Shown in pieces: positions 9,369-18,674 of a stretch of DNA of 64,000 nt. Position numbers and translations under genes: made by a program. Position 1 is the first letter of the stretch, and each line of letters opens with the position of its first letter. Under the pieces are notes generated by a model. That model saw only the letters and a program-made list of their open reading frames with translations. It had not been told where the DNA came from and searched no databases. This DNA comes from Ancylomarina sp. 16SWW S1-10-2 (lineage in GTDB: Bacteria; Bacteroidota; Bacteroidia; Bacteroidales; Marinifilaceae), in contig NZ_SADB01000002.1 in NCBI RefSeq assembly GCF_009669305.1, positions 62,001 to 126,000 on the forward strand, in the 5' to 3' direction.

Positions 9369-10387
9369 AAGGTGATGTCAGAAAATTTCTTTTTAGAATG
9401 AATAAAGTAATCTGATATAATGCTTCCCTTATATATTTCTTTATGAATTTCTTTTGAGACTAAAGGATTTAAAATTCTCCTTTTTTCTCTCATTTTACTT
9501 AGGTTTGAATAGAATGAAAAATGAGCTTTTAGTATGGCCATAAAATTGTCGAATTCAAGACTCACAAGAAACTTGACAGCAGCAACACCATCCAACATCA
9601 TTCGTAGTAACATTGTGGGAAGTAGTTTTTCAGAAGGTAAATTTTTATAAAGCATATAAAGATTATTCCTGAAATTGAGGTGTAATTTTCGGGAACTAGA
9701 CTTCGAAAGAGTTGCCCCGCCTACATGGTAAACCACACTTGATGGATGACAGACAATCCGGAAACCTCTATTTTTAATTCTCCAACAAAGATCAATTTCT
9801 TCCATATGAGCGAAGAAGTTACCATCTAATCCACCTACTTTTTTATAAATTTCCGATCGTATAAAAAGAGCTGCACCGCTAGCCCACATCACATCGGTAA
9901 GTTGATCATATTGTCCTGTATCTGGTTCCATAGTATCAAATACTCTACCTCTACAAAAAGGATAGCCTAGGTGGTCGATATAACCGCCTGAGGCACCAGC
10001 ATATTCGAATTCAGACTTGTTATTGTAAGCCTTAATCTTGGGTTGAGCGGCTACAATATCATTTTCCTTTTCGAACAAATCATAAATTGGATCAAGCCAA
10101 TTTTCACTGACTTCAACATCCGAATTTAAAAGCACAAAGTAATCATGATCAAGCTGATCTAAAGCTTTGTTGTAACCATCTGCAAAGCCATAATTTTTAT
10201 CGAGAACAATTGTTTTTAGTGATGGATATTCAGCTTTTAAAAAGTCTAAGGAATCATCTGAAGATGCATTGTCAGCCACAATAACTTCTGCCCATTCTCT
10301 ATTTGAAAATTGTGTTACTGATGGAAGAAATTGTTCCAATAATTTTTTACCATTCCAATTGAGAATTACGACTGCTATTTTATTCAT
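9365..10387 (-). CDS. Glycosyltransferase family 2
   Basis: GT-A fold transferase of 340 aa, probably membrane-associated and building a cell-surface glycan. The motifs are an N-terminal VVILNWNG, the nucleotide-binding [17 protein letters not shown], the metal-binding segment LLNSDVEV and the catalytic-base region [15 protein letters not shown]. This pattern resembles rhamnosyltransferase-like GT2 enzymes, but donor and acceptor cannot be read from sequence. It is the last gene of a minus-strand group with the acyltransferase and the monophosphatase (gaps 53 and 28 bp). It ends in a 4-bp overlap with sugE from the other strand, leaving no room for a terminator. Confidence 0.9.
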   Translation of the reverse strand: MNKIAVVILNWNGKKLLEQFLPSVTQFSNREWAEVIVADNASSDDSLDFLKAEYPSLKTIVLDKNYGFADGYNKALDQLDHDYFVLLNSDVEVSENWLDPIYDLFEKENDIVAAQPKIKAYNNKSEFEYAGASGGYIDHLGYPFCRGRVFDTMEPDTGQYDQLTDVMWASGAALFIRSEIYKKVGGLDGNFFAHMEEIDLCWRIKNRGFRIVCHPSSVVYHVGGATLSKSSSRKLHLNFRNNLYMLYKNLPSEKLLPTMLLRMMLDGVAAVKFLVSLEFDNFMAILKAHFSFYSNLSKMREKRRILNPLVSKEIHKEIYKGSIISDYFIHSKKKFSDITF

Positions 10388-10416
10388 GTTTTCCTATTCT
10401 GATATTGTTTAAGAAT

Positions 10417-10424
10417 CAAATATA
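10417..10424 (-). promoter_or_regulatory. Candidate internal -7 box for the GT2 gene
   Basis: Minus strand TATATTTG, an exact TAnnTTTG match, in the 53-bp gap upstream of the glycosyltransferase. No good -33 element. It may allow partly independent transcription. Confidence 0.3.
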
Positions 10425-10440
10425 AATGGAATTTGTTAAG

Positions 10441-11316
10441 CTATGAATTCTTCTTGTGTTTCCATCTTCTGTGTGACCATAACCAATATGATGGATTTTC
10501 GTTTATGATATTCTCTAGCAAGCGTGTATGTCGTTCTGTAATTTCATTTTCTTCTGTTTCCTTTGGATTATCAGAAATTGGAATGAATTCATATTCATAG
10601 TATCCACGCTTAAGTTTAGTCATTTTGCAGTAAATTACAGCCTGATCTAATTTTTTTGCAATACGTTCAGCACCTTGTAGTATAGGCGTGTCTTGGTTTA
10701 GAAAATTTGTCCAATAATGAAGACTTTTTCTATTTGGAGTTTGGTCACCAATAAAGGCTGTGATAGTAAATTTCCCTTGGTTTCGGTATCTGATCATTGT
10801 ACGTAAGGTATCGTTTTTAGCGAGTGTTTTAGCTCCAAGCTTTTCACGAATTTTAATATACATTTTATCAATAACCTTATTGTGTAGAGGTTTGTAAATA
10901 GGTAAAAAATCACCAACATTATGTAGAGCTAACGAAGACAGCCACTCCCAGTTAGCATAATGACCAGTAACGGCAATAATACTTTTTCCTTGAGCTTTAT
11001 ATGGTTCCAAAAAATCAGGATTCTTTAATACGCAACGCTTTAGAATCTCTTTTTCACTAATGTTCCATAGTTTTATGGTTTCAATAAACAAATCACAAAA
11101 ATGGTGATAGAATTCTTTACGTATTTTTCTGATTTCCTCAGATGATTTTTCGGGAAACGAATTTTGGAGATTCTCGTTAACCACTTCTTTTCTATAACCT
11201 ATAATTCTATAGATAATAAAGAAAACAATATCAGAGAAAATATAAAGAACTCGTAAAGGAAGAAAACTTAATAAACGAAAGAAAACGTAAGAGATATATG
11301 AAAAAATATGAGGCAT
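10441..11316 (-). CDS. LpxL/HtrB-type lipid A acyltransferase
   Basis: Member of the lysophospholipid/Kdo-lipid A acyltransferase family (LpxL/LpxM/HtrB), which transfers a secondary acyl chain to lipid A at the cytoplasmic face of the inner membrane. The 291-aa product has an N-terminal hydrophobic anchor (residues ~8-40). The H-X4-E/D catalytic pair is H119 and E124 in GHYANWEW, and the downstream blocks are GDQTPN and GAERIAKK. Length and motifs are normal for Bacteroidota members. It lies between a monophosphatase and a GT2 gene on the same strand, consistent with envelope lipid/glycan work. Confidence 0.88.
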   Translation of the reverse strand: MPHIFSYISYVFFRLLSFLPLRVLYIFSDIVFFIIYRIIGYRKEVVNENLQNSFPEKSSEEIRKIRKEFYHHFCDLFIETIKLWNISEKEILKRCVLKNPDFLEPYKAQGKSIIAVTGHYANWEWLSSLALHNVGDFLPIYKPLHNKVIDKMYIKIREKLGAKTLAKNDTLRTMIRYRNQGKFTITAFIGDQTPNRKSLHYWTNFLNQDTPILQGAERIAKKLDQAVIYCKMTKLKRGYYEYEFIPISDNPKETEENEITERHTRLLENIINENPSYWLWSHRRWKHKKNS

Positions 11317-11344
11317 ATGAAAATTTGTAATGAGGGTGTATTGT

Positions 11345-12142
11345 TTATTTTAGCATGAATTCTTGAATACAAGCTTTAATTTCGGCGAAATTTAGTGAAT
11401 TACTCGCGATTATTTCTTGTCCGAAGATATAATTGTCTCCACTATGAAAATCACAGACATGACCACCAGCTTGTTGAACGATAAAAGCTCCAGCTGCGAC
11501 ATCCCATGGTTCAAGCGCATATTCATAAAATGCATCAAAACGGCCACATGCTACGTAAGATAAGTCTGTTGCTGCAGATCCTAGTCGACGAACACCTTGA
11601 GAGTTTATGCAGAGGTGTTTAAGTAAATCCATATAATTATCTAATCGGTCGAAATTGCGATAAGGGAAACCTGTTCCCACAAGACTAGTTTCTAGGGTTG
11701 GTGTATTTGAAACAGATATTGTTTTATTATTTAGATAAGCTGGGGCATTTTCCCAGGAATAAAAACATTCATTTAAACTAATTTCATAGACAACACCAAG
11801 AACAATTTTATCTTCTCTTTTAAGAGCTATACTTATTGCAAAAGGAGAAAATCCATTTATGTAGTTAGTTGTTCCATCTAAAGGATCAATAATCCAATTG
11901 TAAACTGAACCTATAAGCGTTTCTGTGCCTTCTTCTGCTATAAAACCCGCTTCAGGAATAAGTGGTTTTAAGCTTTCTATAATTTTAGTTTCAGCAGTTT
12001 TGTCAACAAAGGTTACAAAGTCGTGTGTGCCTTTAGTTTCAATAACATCAGAATTAATTTTATTTTGTTGAGCTTTTATAAAAGCACCAACTTCAATAGT
12101 TATTTTTCTAGTTTCTCTGCAAATTAGTTCTAAATCTATCAT
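11345..12142 (-). CDS. Inositol monophosphatase family protein
   Basis: Mg2+/Li+-sensitive phosphatase fold of 265 aa. The three metal-binding motifs are present: E70/E71 (FIAEEG), DPLDGT at residues 86-91 and WD at 213-214 (EPWDVAAG). Family members hydrolyse inositol-1-phosphate or related sugar phosphates; E. coli SuhB is the best-known relative. It is first in a three-gene minus-strand group with the acyltransferase and glycosyltransferase, so a role in preparing an envelope precursor is possible but is inference. Confidence 0.92.
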   Translation of the reverse strand: MIDLELICRETRKITIEVGAFIKAQQNKINSDVIETKGTHDFVTFVDKTAETKIIESLKPLIPEAGFIAEEGTETLIGSVYNWIIDPLDGTTNYINGFSPFAISIALKREDKIVLGVVYEISLNECFYSWENAPAYLNNKTISVSNTPTLETSLVGTGFPYRNFDRLDNYMDLLKHLCINSQGVRRLGSAATDLSYVACGRFDAFYEYALEPWDVAAGAFIVQQAGGHVCDFHSGDNYIFGQEIIASNSLNFAEIKACIQEFMLK

Positions 12143-12422
12143 GAATAGTTTGGCTTCGTATTAAACTGTCTTGAATCCCTTATTTTAATGAGCGACCAAT
12201 ACTTGATATTCTAGGAAATGTAATTCATAGTTTAATGTGTGATAAACAACATTTTTTCCACGAATAGTATTTCTCTTCTTTTGCTGATTGTATTCTATAA
12301 GTTTGTAAACAAAATGATTAAAAACAAGTATTTATAATTGAGTGCAAAATGAAAAATTGACATTAAAAGATGAATTATTTCATCCTTTATAAGTGTGGTG
12401 CAAAATTATAAAAAAGAATCTA

Positions 12423-13325
12423 TTATACTAGAATATTTGAAGCAGAGTACCTTTGGTATAATTGATTAATAATACCATCAGAAATACCAATTTTTGGTAT
12501 TTGGATAACATTTGAGTTTGCCCATTCCATAATACTTAAGAAGATTGTAGCAGCAGGAATGATGACATCAGCACGATCAGGGTTCATATTGTACTTAATC
12601 ATAAGGTCATCGTATGATATGCTACTGAATAAGGAATGAATGTCTTTAAGCTCATGATAAGTGAGGTAACGCTCATTTCTAGGGCTAGCGTATTTAAAAA
12701 GTTTGTTGATGTTTCCACCAGAACCAATAATTTCGATATTATCTTTTGATGAACAAATATCAAGTAAACATTCTTTTATGCGAATGAATTCATTGGGAGG
12801 AACACAGTTTTCCAATATCCTAATGGTTCCCACGTTGAATGAACAAGAAAAATGAGCCTTTCCACCAGTTAATAGTGATATTTCGGTACTTCCACCTCCA
12901 ACATCCACATATAAATAATGTTTATTGGGGTCTAGTATAGATGTAAACTTGTTTGAGAAGATGATATTGGCTTCTTCTTTACCAGAAATGATATCTATTT
13001 TAATATTGGCTACTTTATTAATTCTTTCAATGAGTTGATATCCGTTACTGGCTTCTCTCATTGCTGAGGTGGCACAAGCACGATAAGCTTGAATCTCATG
13101 CACGTCCATTAGTTTACGGAACGCAATCATCGTATTCACCATTTTTTCTTCCTTTTCTGGTGAAATAAATTGGTTGGTAAATGTATCAGCACCTAAGCGA
13201 ATAGGAACTCTTATAAGTGAAGATTTCTTCAAATATGATTCACCATCCTTCTCAATCACATTCGTAAATAATAAACGAATTGCATTTGAACCAATATCTA
13301 TAGCGGCAAATTTTATAATCTTCAT
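12423..13325 (-). CDS. Ppx/GppA-family phosphatase
   Basis: Actin-like ATPase-fold enzyme that hydrolyses polyphosphate or pppGpp. Seen are the N-terminal phosphate-1 motif AIDIGSNAIRLL and the phosphate-2 motif YVDVGGGSTEIS. At 300 aa it holds only the catalytic half; the C-terminal HD-like domain of E. coli Ppx/GppA is absent, as in many Bacteroidota short forms. The rel/spoT gene at 35-37 kb gives a possible (p)ppGpp link, but substrate preference cannot be decided. Downstream, an imperfect hairpin at about 12365-12387 may end the transcript. Confidence 0.87.
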   Translation of the reverse strand: MKIIKFAAIDIGSNAIRLLFTNVIEKDGESYLKKSSLIRVPIRLGADTFTNQFISPEKEEKMVNTMIAFRKLMDVHEIQAYRACATSAMREASNGYQLIERINKVANIKIDIISGKEEANIIFSNKFTSILDPNKHYLYVDVGGGSTEISLLTGGKAHFSCSFNVGTIRILENCVPPNEFIRIKECLLDICSSKDNIEIIGSGGNINKLFKYASPRNERYLTYHELKDIHSLFSSISYDDLMIKYNMNPDRADVIIPAATIFLSIMEWANSNVIQIPKIGISDGIINQLYQRYSASNILV

Positions 13326-13340
13326 AAAGCTTAAAATTTA

Positions 13341-13374
13341 GAAACAGTTTAAAACCATTGTTCTAAACTGTTTC
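13341..13374. repeat. Inverted repeat between phoH-like and ppx-like genes
   Basis: Perfect 11-bp arms GAAACAGTTTA (13341-13351) and TAAACTGTTTC (13364-13374) with a 12-nt loop. It may be a weak terminator of the PhoH gene or an operator of the phosphatase gene; the T-run on the minus strand is poor. Confidence 0.5.
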
Positions 13375-13426
13375 GGTTTGCTTATTCAAATTAAACCATT
13401 TTTTTATATTATCCAATAATAATTTC

Positions 13427-14758
13427 TTAGAGTAGTTTACTTGCTAATTCAGCTAAATAACTTCGTTCTCCTTTTAGAAGGTTTATGTGTGCGAAAATTT
13501 TCTGATCTTTCATTTTATCCGCAAGATATGCTAGTCCATTTGACTTTTTATCCAAATATGGAGAATCTATTTGTTCAATATCTCCTGTGAAAACCATTTT
13601 TGTCCCTTCACCTGCACGGGTAATAATTGTTTTAATCTCGTGTGGCGTTAAATTTTGAGCCTCGTCAACAATGAAGAAAGCATTTGATAAACTACGACCT
13701 CTAATATAGGCTAATGGTGTAATTTGTAGTTTCTCATTTTTCAATAATTCATCGACATATAGATATTGCTTACTATGAATATTGAATTTTTTCTTGATAA
13801 CGGCTAAATTATCAAAAAGAGGTAGCATGTAAGGACTAATTTTTTCCTTAGCATCACCAGGAAGATATCCTAAATCTTTGTTTGCTAGAGCTATAATAGG
13901 TCGAGCTAAGTAGATTTGATCGAACTGTTCCGAAAGCTGAAGAGCAGAAGCTAGTGCCAAGAGTGTTTTTCCTGTACCTGCGGTACCAGTTAAAGCAATT
14001 AGGCTGATATTTGGGTCAAGTAAGGCATCAATAGAGAATATTTGTTCTTCATTACGTGGATAAATACCGTATGCACTAGGTTTTTCTACACGTTTTATTT
14101 TTTTGTCTAAAGGATTAAAATGAGCAAGTGCACTTGTGGCATCGTTTTTAAGAATAAAATATCGATGTCCTTCAAGTTTGTAATCCAAGTTTAATTCAGA
14201 TTCGTCGAAACCTTCATCTCCTTGATAAAGTTTTGCAATTTTTTCATCGGGAAAATTAGGAATAGTTTGTATACCCAAACTCAACATGTTATCAATGTCT
14301 TTAACCTGGTCATTTTTAAAATCTTCAGCAGTAATGCCTAACGATTTTGCTTTCATTCGAAGGTTAATATCTTTTGATACTAAAATTGTTGTTTTATTGG
14401 GATTGTCGTTGTTAATAAATTCTGTGATTGCAAGTATTCTGTGGTCAGGAATGTTGTCTTGAAAAGACATCTTCATCTTTTTAGAGAACTCTTTACCTGT
14501 TTCAATAAATAATTTTCCTCGACCATTACCTAGAGCAACTCCGTCGCTAAAAAGGAGATCGCCTGATAGTTTATCAAGTTCTCGAGTGAATTCTCGTGCA
14601 TGAAAATTAATTAAATCATTTCCTTTCTTGAATTTATCTAATTCTTCAAGAACAGTGATAGGAATAACAACGTCATGTTCATCGAATTTAAAGATAGAAT
14701 TAAAATCATGAAGAATAACATTGGTGTCTAATACGAAAATTTTTTTTCCTGTAGTCAT
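13427..14758 (-). CDS. PIN domain-PhoH ATPase fusion (PhoH2 type)
   Basis: 443-aa two-domain protein. The N-terminal PIN nuclease domain (residues ~5-150) has acidic residues D11 (FVLDTNVIL), E39 and D130 (VSKDINLR). The C-terminal PhoH P-loop ATPase has Walker A GTAGTGKT at 258-265 and Walker B IVDEAQN with D365/E366. This domain order defines the PhoH2/YlaK class; characterised mycobacterial PhoH2 proteins unwind and cleave RNA. It is transcribed toward the phosphatase gene and divergently from folC. A housekeeping RNA-processing role is likely but unproven here. Confidence 0.92.
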   Translation of the reverse strand: MTTGKKIFVLDTNVILHDFNSIFKFDEHDVVIPITVLEELDKFKKGNDLINFHAREFTRELDKLSGDLLFSDGVALGNGRGKLFIETGKEFSKKMKMSFQDNIPDHRILAITEFINNDNPNKTTILVSKDINLRMKAKSLGITAEDFKNDQVKDIDNMLSLGIQTIPNFPDEKIAKLYQGDEGFDESELNLDYKLEGHRYFILKNDATSALAHFNPLDKKIKRVEKPSAYGIYPRNEEQIFSIDALLDPNISLIALTGTAGTGKTLLALASALQLSEQFDQIYLARPIIALANKDLGYLPGDAKEKISPYMLPLFDNLAVIKKKFNIHSKQYLYVDELLKNEKLQITPLAYIRGRSLSNAFFIVDEAQNLTPHEIKTIITRAGEGTKMVFTGDIEQIDSPYLDKKSNGLAYLADKMKDQKIFAHINLLKGERSYLAELASKLL

Positions 14759-14970
14759 ACGTGTGAGTATTAGATGGTTAATTAATCAGTTTACTATTTC
14801 ATATCTAATGACAAAATTTTTGAAGCAAATAAATTATTTAGTTTGCTGATATCAGGATGATATCTTGTTAACTATATATTACTAAATTTAGTAAAAAAGA
14901 GATGAAAATCAAGCTAAGAGCTTATTATTTGGTAATTTTTTTTTTGCTTTGTAGCGTAAAAAAATGAATT

Positions 14971-16257
14971 ATGAATTATCAGGAAACGATTAACTATTTG
15001 TTTAATCAATTACCCATGTTTCAAAGAACAGGGAAGGCTGCGTATAAAGCCAATTTGGATACAACTTTGGCTTTAGATGCTTATTTTAATCATCCTCACC
15101 AAAATTATAAATGTATTCATGTTGCAGGTACAAATGGTAAAGGTTCTGTATCACACGCTTTAGCTTCTGTTTTGCAATCGGCTGGTTATAAGGTTGGTTT
15201 GTATACTTCTCCGCATTTAAGAGATTTTCGTGAGAGAGTAAAGGTTAATGGAGAAATGATTTCTGAAGATGTTGTTGTCGATTTTGTGGCATCTTATAAA
15301 CTGAAGTTTGAAGAATTATCGCCATCATTTTTTGAGATGACTGTGGCTTTAGCCTTTGATCATTTTGCAAAAGAGAAAGTTGATGTTGCGGTTATTGAAG
15401 TCGGATTAGGTGGACGATTAGATTCAACAAATATTATAGATCCTCTTTTAACTATAATTACTAATATTAGTTTTGATCATGTTGGTCTGTTGGGGAATTC
15501 TTTACCCATTATTGCTGGAGAAAAAGCTGGAATCATTAAAAATAATATTCCTGTTGTTATTGGAGAAAAACAAGCTGAATCTCAAGCTGTTTTTATTGAA
15601 AAAGCAAAATCTCATTCTGCACCAATTCTATTTGCTGAAGATGAATATGATCTTTTAGGAACTCATTTAGATGAGAATTTTCGTCATTTAATTTACAAAA
15701 GCCTTGGGTCTGGTAATGAACTTTCCTTAAAATCAGATCTTTTAGGAATTTATCAAGTTAAGAATATTAGAACCGCTTTGGTGGCTTTAAATCAGTTGAA
15801 TCAATTAGGTTTTAATTTAACAGATGAAATAATTAAAGATGGCATTTCAAAAATTGTTGCTCAGACTTCACTTCTTGGGCGTTGGCAATGTTTAGGAAAT
15901 AAGCCTAAAATTATTTGTGATACAGGACATAATGTTGCCGGTTTCTTGGAAATTATAAAGCAATTTGATTTACTTCAATTTGAGCATCTACATATAGTAA
16001 TTGGTATGGTTGATGACAAAGATATTGATGAGGTGCTTCGTTTATTGCCAAAGGATGCAAGTTATTACTTTACGAAGGCATCTATTCCTAGAGCTTTAAA
16101 TGAAAATTTATTGAAAAAGAAGGCTGATCAGTTCAACTTAAGAGGATTAGCATACGAATCGGTTGCAGAAGCTCTAAGTGCTTCCAAAAAGGAGGCAGGT
16201 AAAGATGATATGATTTTTATTGGTGGTAGCACATTTATAGTTGCTGAAGTTGTTTGA
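14971..16257 (+). CDS. folC: Bifunctional folylpolyglutamate/dihydrofolate synthase
   Basis: Cytosolic Mur-ligase-superfamily enzyme that joins glutamate to dihydropteroate and extends polyglutamate tails on folates. The 428-aa product has the P-loop AGTNGKGSVSH, the folate loop TSPHLRDFRERV, the EVGLGGRLDSTN motif and SFDHVGLLG. It ends with the C-terminal CDTGHNVAGF domain. A nearby ATG at 14964 is out of frame; the ATG at 14971 gives the normal N-terminus. It is divergent from the phoH-like gene, with rex following after a 314-bp gap. Confidence 0.95.
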   Translation: MNYQETINYLFNQLPMFQRTGKAAYKANLDTTLALDAYFNHPHQNYKCIHVAGTNGKGSVSHALASVLQSAGYKVGLYTSPHLRDFRERVKVNGEMISEDVVVDFVASYKLKFEELSPSFFEMTVALAFDHFAKEKVDVAVIEVGLGGRLDSTNIIDPLLTIITNISFDHVGLLGNSLPIIAGEKAGIIKNNIPVVIGEKQAESQAVFIEKAKSHSAPILFAEDEYDLLGTHLDENFRHLIYKSLGSGNELSLKSDLLGIYQVKNIRTALVALNQLNQLGFNLTDEIIKDGISKIVAQTSLLGRWQCLGNKPKIICDTGHNVAGFLEIIKQFDLLQFEHLHIVIGMVDDKDIDEVLRLLPKDASYYFTKASIPRALNENLLKKKADQFNLRGLAYESVAEALSASKKEAGKDDMIFIGGSTFIVAEVV

Positions 16258-16331
16258 TTTAATTAGTTATTTTGGATGTTTTTTTGTTTGCTAATGAATT
16301 ATATTGTTAATGTATAAGATTCTATTTTTTA

Positions 16332-16372
16332 GAAATTTAATTATTCGCTAATTGCGAATGATGTTAAATTTC
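16332..16372. repeat. Two-part inverted repeat upstream of rex
   Basis: Outer arms GAAATTTAA (16332-16340) and TTAAATTTC (16364-16372) enclose inner arms ATTCGC (16343-16348) and GCGAAT (16354-16359). It could be the folC terminator, although it lacks a strong T-run, or an operator for rex. Confidence 0.6.
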
Positions 16373-16426
16373 AATTTGTAATCAGACTAAATAAATGCAG
16401 ATTTTTTTCTTTAATAAAAATTCACC

Positions 16427-16434
16427 TATTTTTG
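16427..16434 (+). promoter_or_regulatory. Candidate -7 box for rex
   Basis: TATTTTTG matches TAnnTTTG about 138 bp before the rex ATG. The -33 zone is only T-rich. It would give a leader of roughly 130 nt. Confidence 0.38.
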
Positions 16435-16571
16435 TTCTGTAAATATGGTTTATTAGTCTAGTATAAAAGCTATATTGTCTACTCAGTTGTAGAATGCATT
16501 TTCACATGTTTTGTCAGGTTATTTTTCTGATGAAATTATTCTCTAACTTAAGATGTATTAAAGAAATAGAT

Positions 16572-17231
16572 ATGGTTCAAATTTCAAGAAAAGTTGTATC
16601 TGCAGTACCTGAGCCTTCTTTACGAAGAATGCCAGCCTACTTAGCTTTCTCTGAAGGATTATTAAAGAAAGGTCAAGAGTTTGTTTCTTCTACTCAGATA
16701 GCAAAATATATGAATGTTGATCCTACTCAAGTAACCAAGGATTTGTCTTACACCAGTATTGTAGGTAAAACTCGTGTTGGTTATGAGGTTAAAGCTATGG
16801 TTGATATTCTTTCCGATTTTTTAGGTTTTACAGCCATGGATCAAGCTTTTCTTGTGGGAGCCGGATCTTTGGGATCTGCACTTTTACATGATGATGGTTT
16901 AGAGAATTTTGGACTTGATATTGTTGCAGCTTTTGATGTAGCCCCAAATGTGGTAGGGAAAAAAATAAATGATATTGAAGTCTTTCATATTGATCAGTTT
17001 CGTGATTTAGCTCAAGAAATGAAAGCTATTATTGGTATTATTACTGTTCCTGCTGAATATGCACAATCTGTTGCTGATTTAATGGTTGCATGGGGCGTAA
17101 AGGCAATTTGGAATTTTACGCCTGCTAGAATTAGAGTGCCCGATGATATTGTTGTTCAAAACACGTCTTTATATGCTAATCTTGCAATAATTTTTAATAA
17201 AATTTACACTGATAAGGAGAAGACGATTTAG
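16572..17231 (+). CDS. rex: Redox-sensing transcriptional repressor Rex
   Basis: NADH/NAD+-responsive dimeric repressor of fermentation and respiration genes. From the ATG at 16572 it is 219 aa. It has an N-terminal winged helix (residues ~10-80; RRMPAYL and the recognition segment DPTQVTKDLSY) and a Rossmann domain with GAGSLG at 96-101, followed by IVAAFDVAPNVVGK. The frame opens at 16494, but the extra 26 residues are hydrophobic/cysteine-containing and do not belong to the family. It is a single-gene unit closed by a strong terminator. Confidence 0.94.
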   Translation: MVQISRKVVSAVPEPSLRRMPAYLAFSEGLLKKGQEFVSSTQIAKYMNVDPTQVTKDLSYTSIVGKTRVGYEVKAMVDILSDFLGFTAMDQAFLVGAGSLGSALLHDDGLENFGLDIVAAFDVAPNVVGKKINDIEVFHIDQFRDLAQEMKAIIGIITVPAEYAQSVADLMVAWGVKAIWNFTPARIRVPDDIVVQNTSLYANLAIIFNKIYTDKEKTI

Positions 17232-17248
17232 AATTTAAATATATAAAC

Positions 17249-17285
17249 GAGGCAATTCATTTAAAACGAATTGCCTCTTTTTTTT
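17249..17285 (+). terminator. Rho-independent terminator after rex
   Basis: Arms GAGGCAATTC (17249-17258) and GAATTGCCTC (17268-17277), 9-nt loop, then eight T. Starts 17 bp after the rex stop. Confidence 0.9.
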
Positions 17286-17344
17286 GTTTAAATTCGACTA
17301 TTCATTTAAAACCATATAATAATCCAAAAATATAATTAAAAATT

Positions 17345-17917
17345 ATGACTGATAAGTATTTTGAAAGCCAAGTTTTTAAAAAGGTTAACTTTAATGAAGT
17401 TGGTTTTGAAAAAGGCGAATATGAAGATTGTCAGTTTATTAATTGTAATTTTTCAGGCATTAAATTTTCGAATGTAGACTTTGTTGATTGTGAATTTAAG
17501 GATTGCGATTTTAGTATGGCAAAAATAAATGATACGGCATTAAAAGGCATTCGTTTTCTTAATTGCAAGTTACTAGGTTTGAATTTTAACGATTGTAATC
17601 CCTTTTTACTATCCCTTCATTTTGAAGCATCAAACCTAAACTTATCTTCTTTTTATAAATTAAAAATGAAGTCAACACAGTTTAAAAATTGTAGTTTGCA
17701 AGAAGTCGATTTTATAGAATCGGATTTAATGTCGTCGGTTTTTGATAATTGTGATCTTAGTGGGTCCATGTTTGAAAATACGATACTCGAAAAAGCCGAT
17801 TTAAGAACAGCAACCAACTATAGCATCGATCCGGAAATTAATGAAATTAAAAAAGCCAAATTTTCTTTCCCCGATGTTGCCGGCTTGTTGAGTAAGTATG
17901 ACATTCAAATTCAGTAA
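17345..17917 (+). CDS. Qnr-like pentapeptide-repeat protein
   Basis: 190-aa protein built almost entirely of A(D/N)LXX-type pentapeptide repeats (for example DCQFINCNFSGIKFSN and DCEFKDCDFSMAK). These predict a right-handed quadrilateral beta-helix. The arrangement of two coil blocks with a non-repeat tail (DPEINEIKKAKFSFPDVAGLL) resembles the Qnr/MfpA group, which dimerise, mimic DNA and protect gyrase from quinolones. Whether this chromosomal version protects gyrase cannot be told from sequence. It is a single gene between the rex terminator and a convergent membrane-protein gene. Confidence 0.85.
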   Translation: MTDKYFESQVFKKVNFNEVGFEKGEYEDCQFINCNFSGIKFSNVDFVDCEFKDCDFSMAKINDTALKGIRFLNCKLLGLNFNDCNPFLLSLHFEASNLNLSSFYKLKMKSTQFKNCSLQEVDFIESDLMSSVFDNCDLSGSMFENTILEKADLRTATNYSIDPEINEIKKAKFSFPDVAGLLSKYDIQIQ

Positions 17918-17953
17918 GTCTCCATTAAATTATTAAATCGGAGATTGGTTTAA

Positions 17954-18451
17954 TTATTTGTTTGCTCTTTTGGGTTTAAAAACGGATATAAAGATGGTGA
18001 TGATAAGTGTCCCATTCATACAAACACCCATTAAAGTTTGATACTTGTCTATTCGTTGATATTCTACACTATTTAAGGCTTTAAGTCCTAGTTCTCCTGA
18101 TATCTTCACCATTTCTTCTATCCAAGGTCCTGAAAATAGAGTTCCAATTATAATTATCGATAAGGTTATTATCCATTTAAATGTTATCCACCCATGTTTT
18201 AAGTAGCCCCATTTCGTGAATTGTGAATAGATCCAACCAGTAATTAAACAAAGAACTGCGGCGGGAACTAATATTTTCATGTCAATAAAATGGATAATCT
18301 GATTCATTAGATAAAGTTGTTCTCCTGTCTCAATACGAGAACGCATAAAGTGCAGAAGAAACATAACTAAACCTGTAGTAACCCAAATGCCTACAGCAAG
18401 TATGTGAATAGATTTAAGCCACTTGTTTTGTGATACTGATAATTGTTTCAT
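17954..18451 (-). CDS. Four-helix membrane protein, DUF2269-like
   Basis: 165-aa integral membrane protein with four predicted helices (residues ~12-34, 54-74, 87-107 and 140-158). Histidines lie in or near the first two helices (SIHILAVGIWV, LLHFM, IIHFIDMKILV). The pattern resembles the DUF2269/CopD-like group of small membrane proteins that may bind haem or metals, but no function is assigned. It is convergent with the pentapeptide-repeat gene and downstream of a small HTH gene that has its own terminator. Confidence 0.65.
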   Translation of the reverse strand: MKQLSVSQNKWLKSIHILAVGIWVTTGLVMFLLHFMRSRIETGEQLYLMNQIIHFIDMKILVPAAVLCLITGWIYSQFTKWGYLKHGWITFKWIITLSIIIIGTLFSGPWIEEMVKISGELGLKALNSVEYQRIDKYQTLMGVCMNGTLIITIFISVFKPKRANK

Positions 18452-18610
18452 GTCAGTTACTTTAGGTATTCTCCTGTTATCATTATGACTTGACTGCCTT
18501 TATTACTTTAGATTGTTTATAAAGTTACTTAAGAATTGGATTTTAGATTGAAAAGTGTTTTTATCATGATAAGGAATCTGTAAGAGTAAGTAAAAAATAA
18601 AATTAGAGTG

Positions 18611-18642
18611 AAAAAAAACTCTTCGCAGGATAGCGAAGAGTT
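18611..18642 (-). terminator. Rho-independent terminator after the small HTH gene
   Basis: Arms AACTCTTCGC (18617-18626) and GCGAAGAGTT (18633-18642) with a 6-nt loop, followed on the minus strand by eight T. Confidence 0.88.
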
Positions 18643-18674
18643 GAGGGGAATTTAATTTTGAGTTAAGAAAAATT

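Larger units (their letters stand above)
16258..16571. other. folC-rex intergenic region
   Basis: 314 bp with no gene. It holds a long imperfect hairpin (16332-16372) and a -7 box (16427-16434). The open frame upstream of rex from 16494 lacks family similarity and is treated as leader. Confidence 0.5.

Noticed and set aside
17915-17945. Terminator between the pentapeptide-repeat gene and the membrane-protein gene
   Set aside because: Only a 5-bp TCTCC/GGAGA stem around an AT-rich loop, with mismatches next to it and no good T-run; too weak to list.
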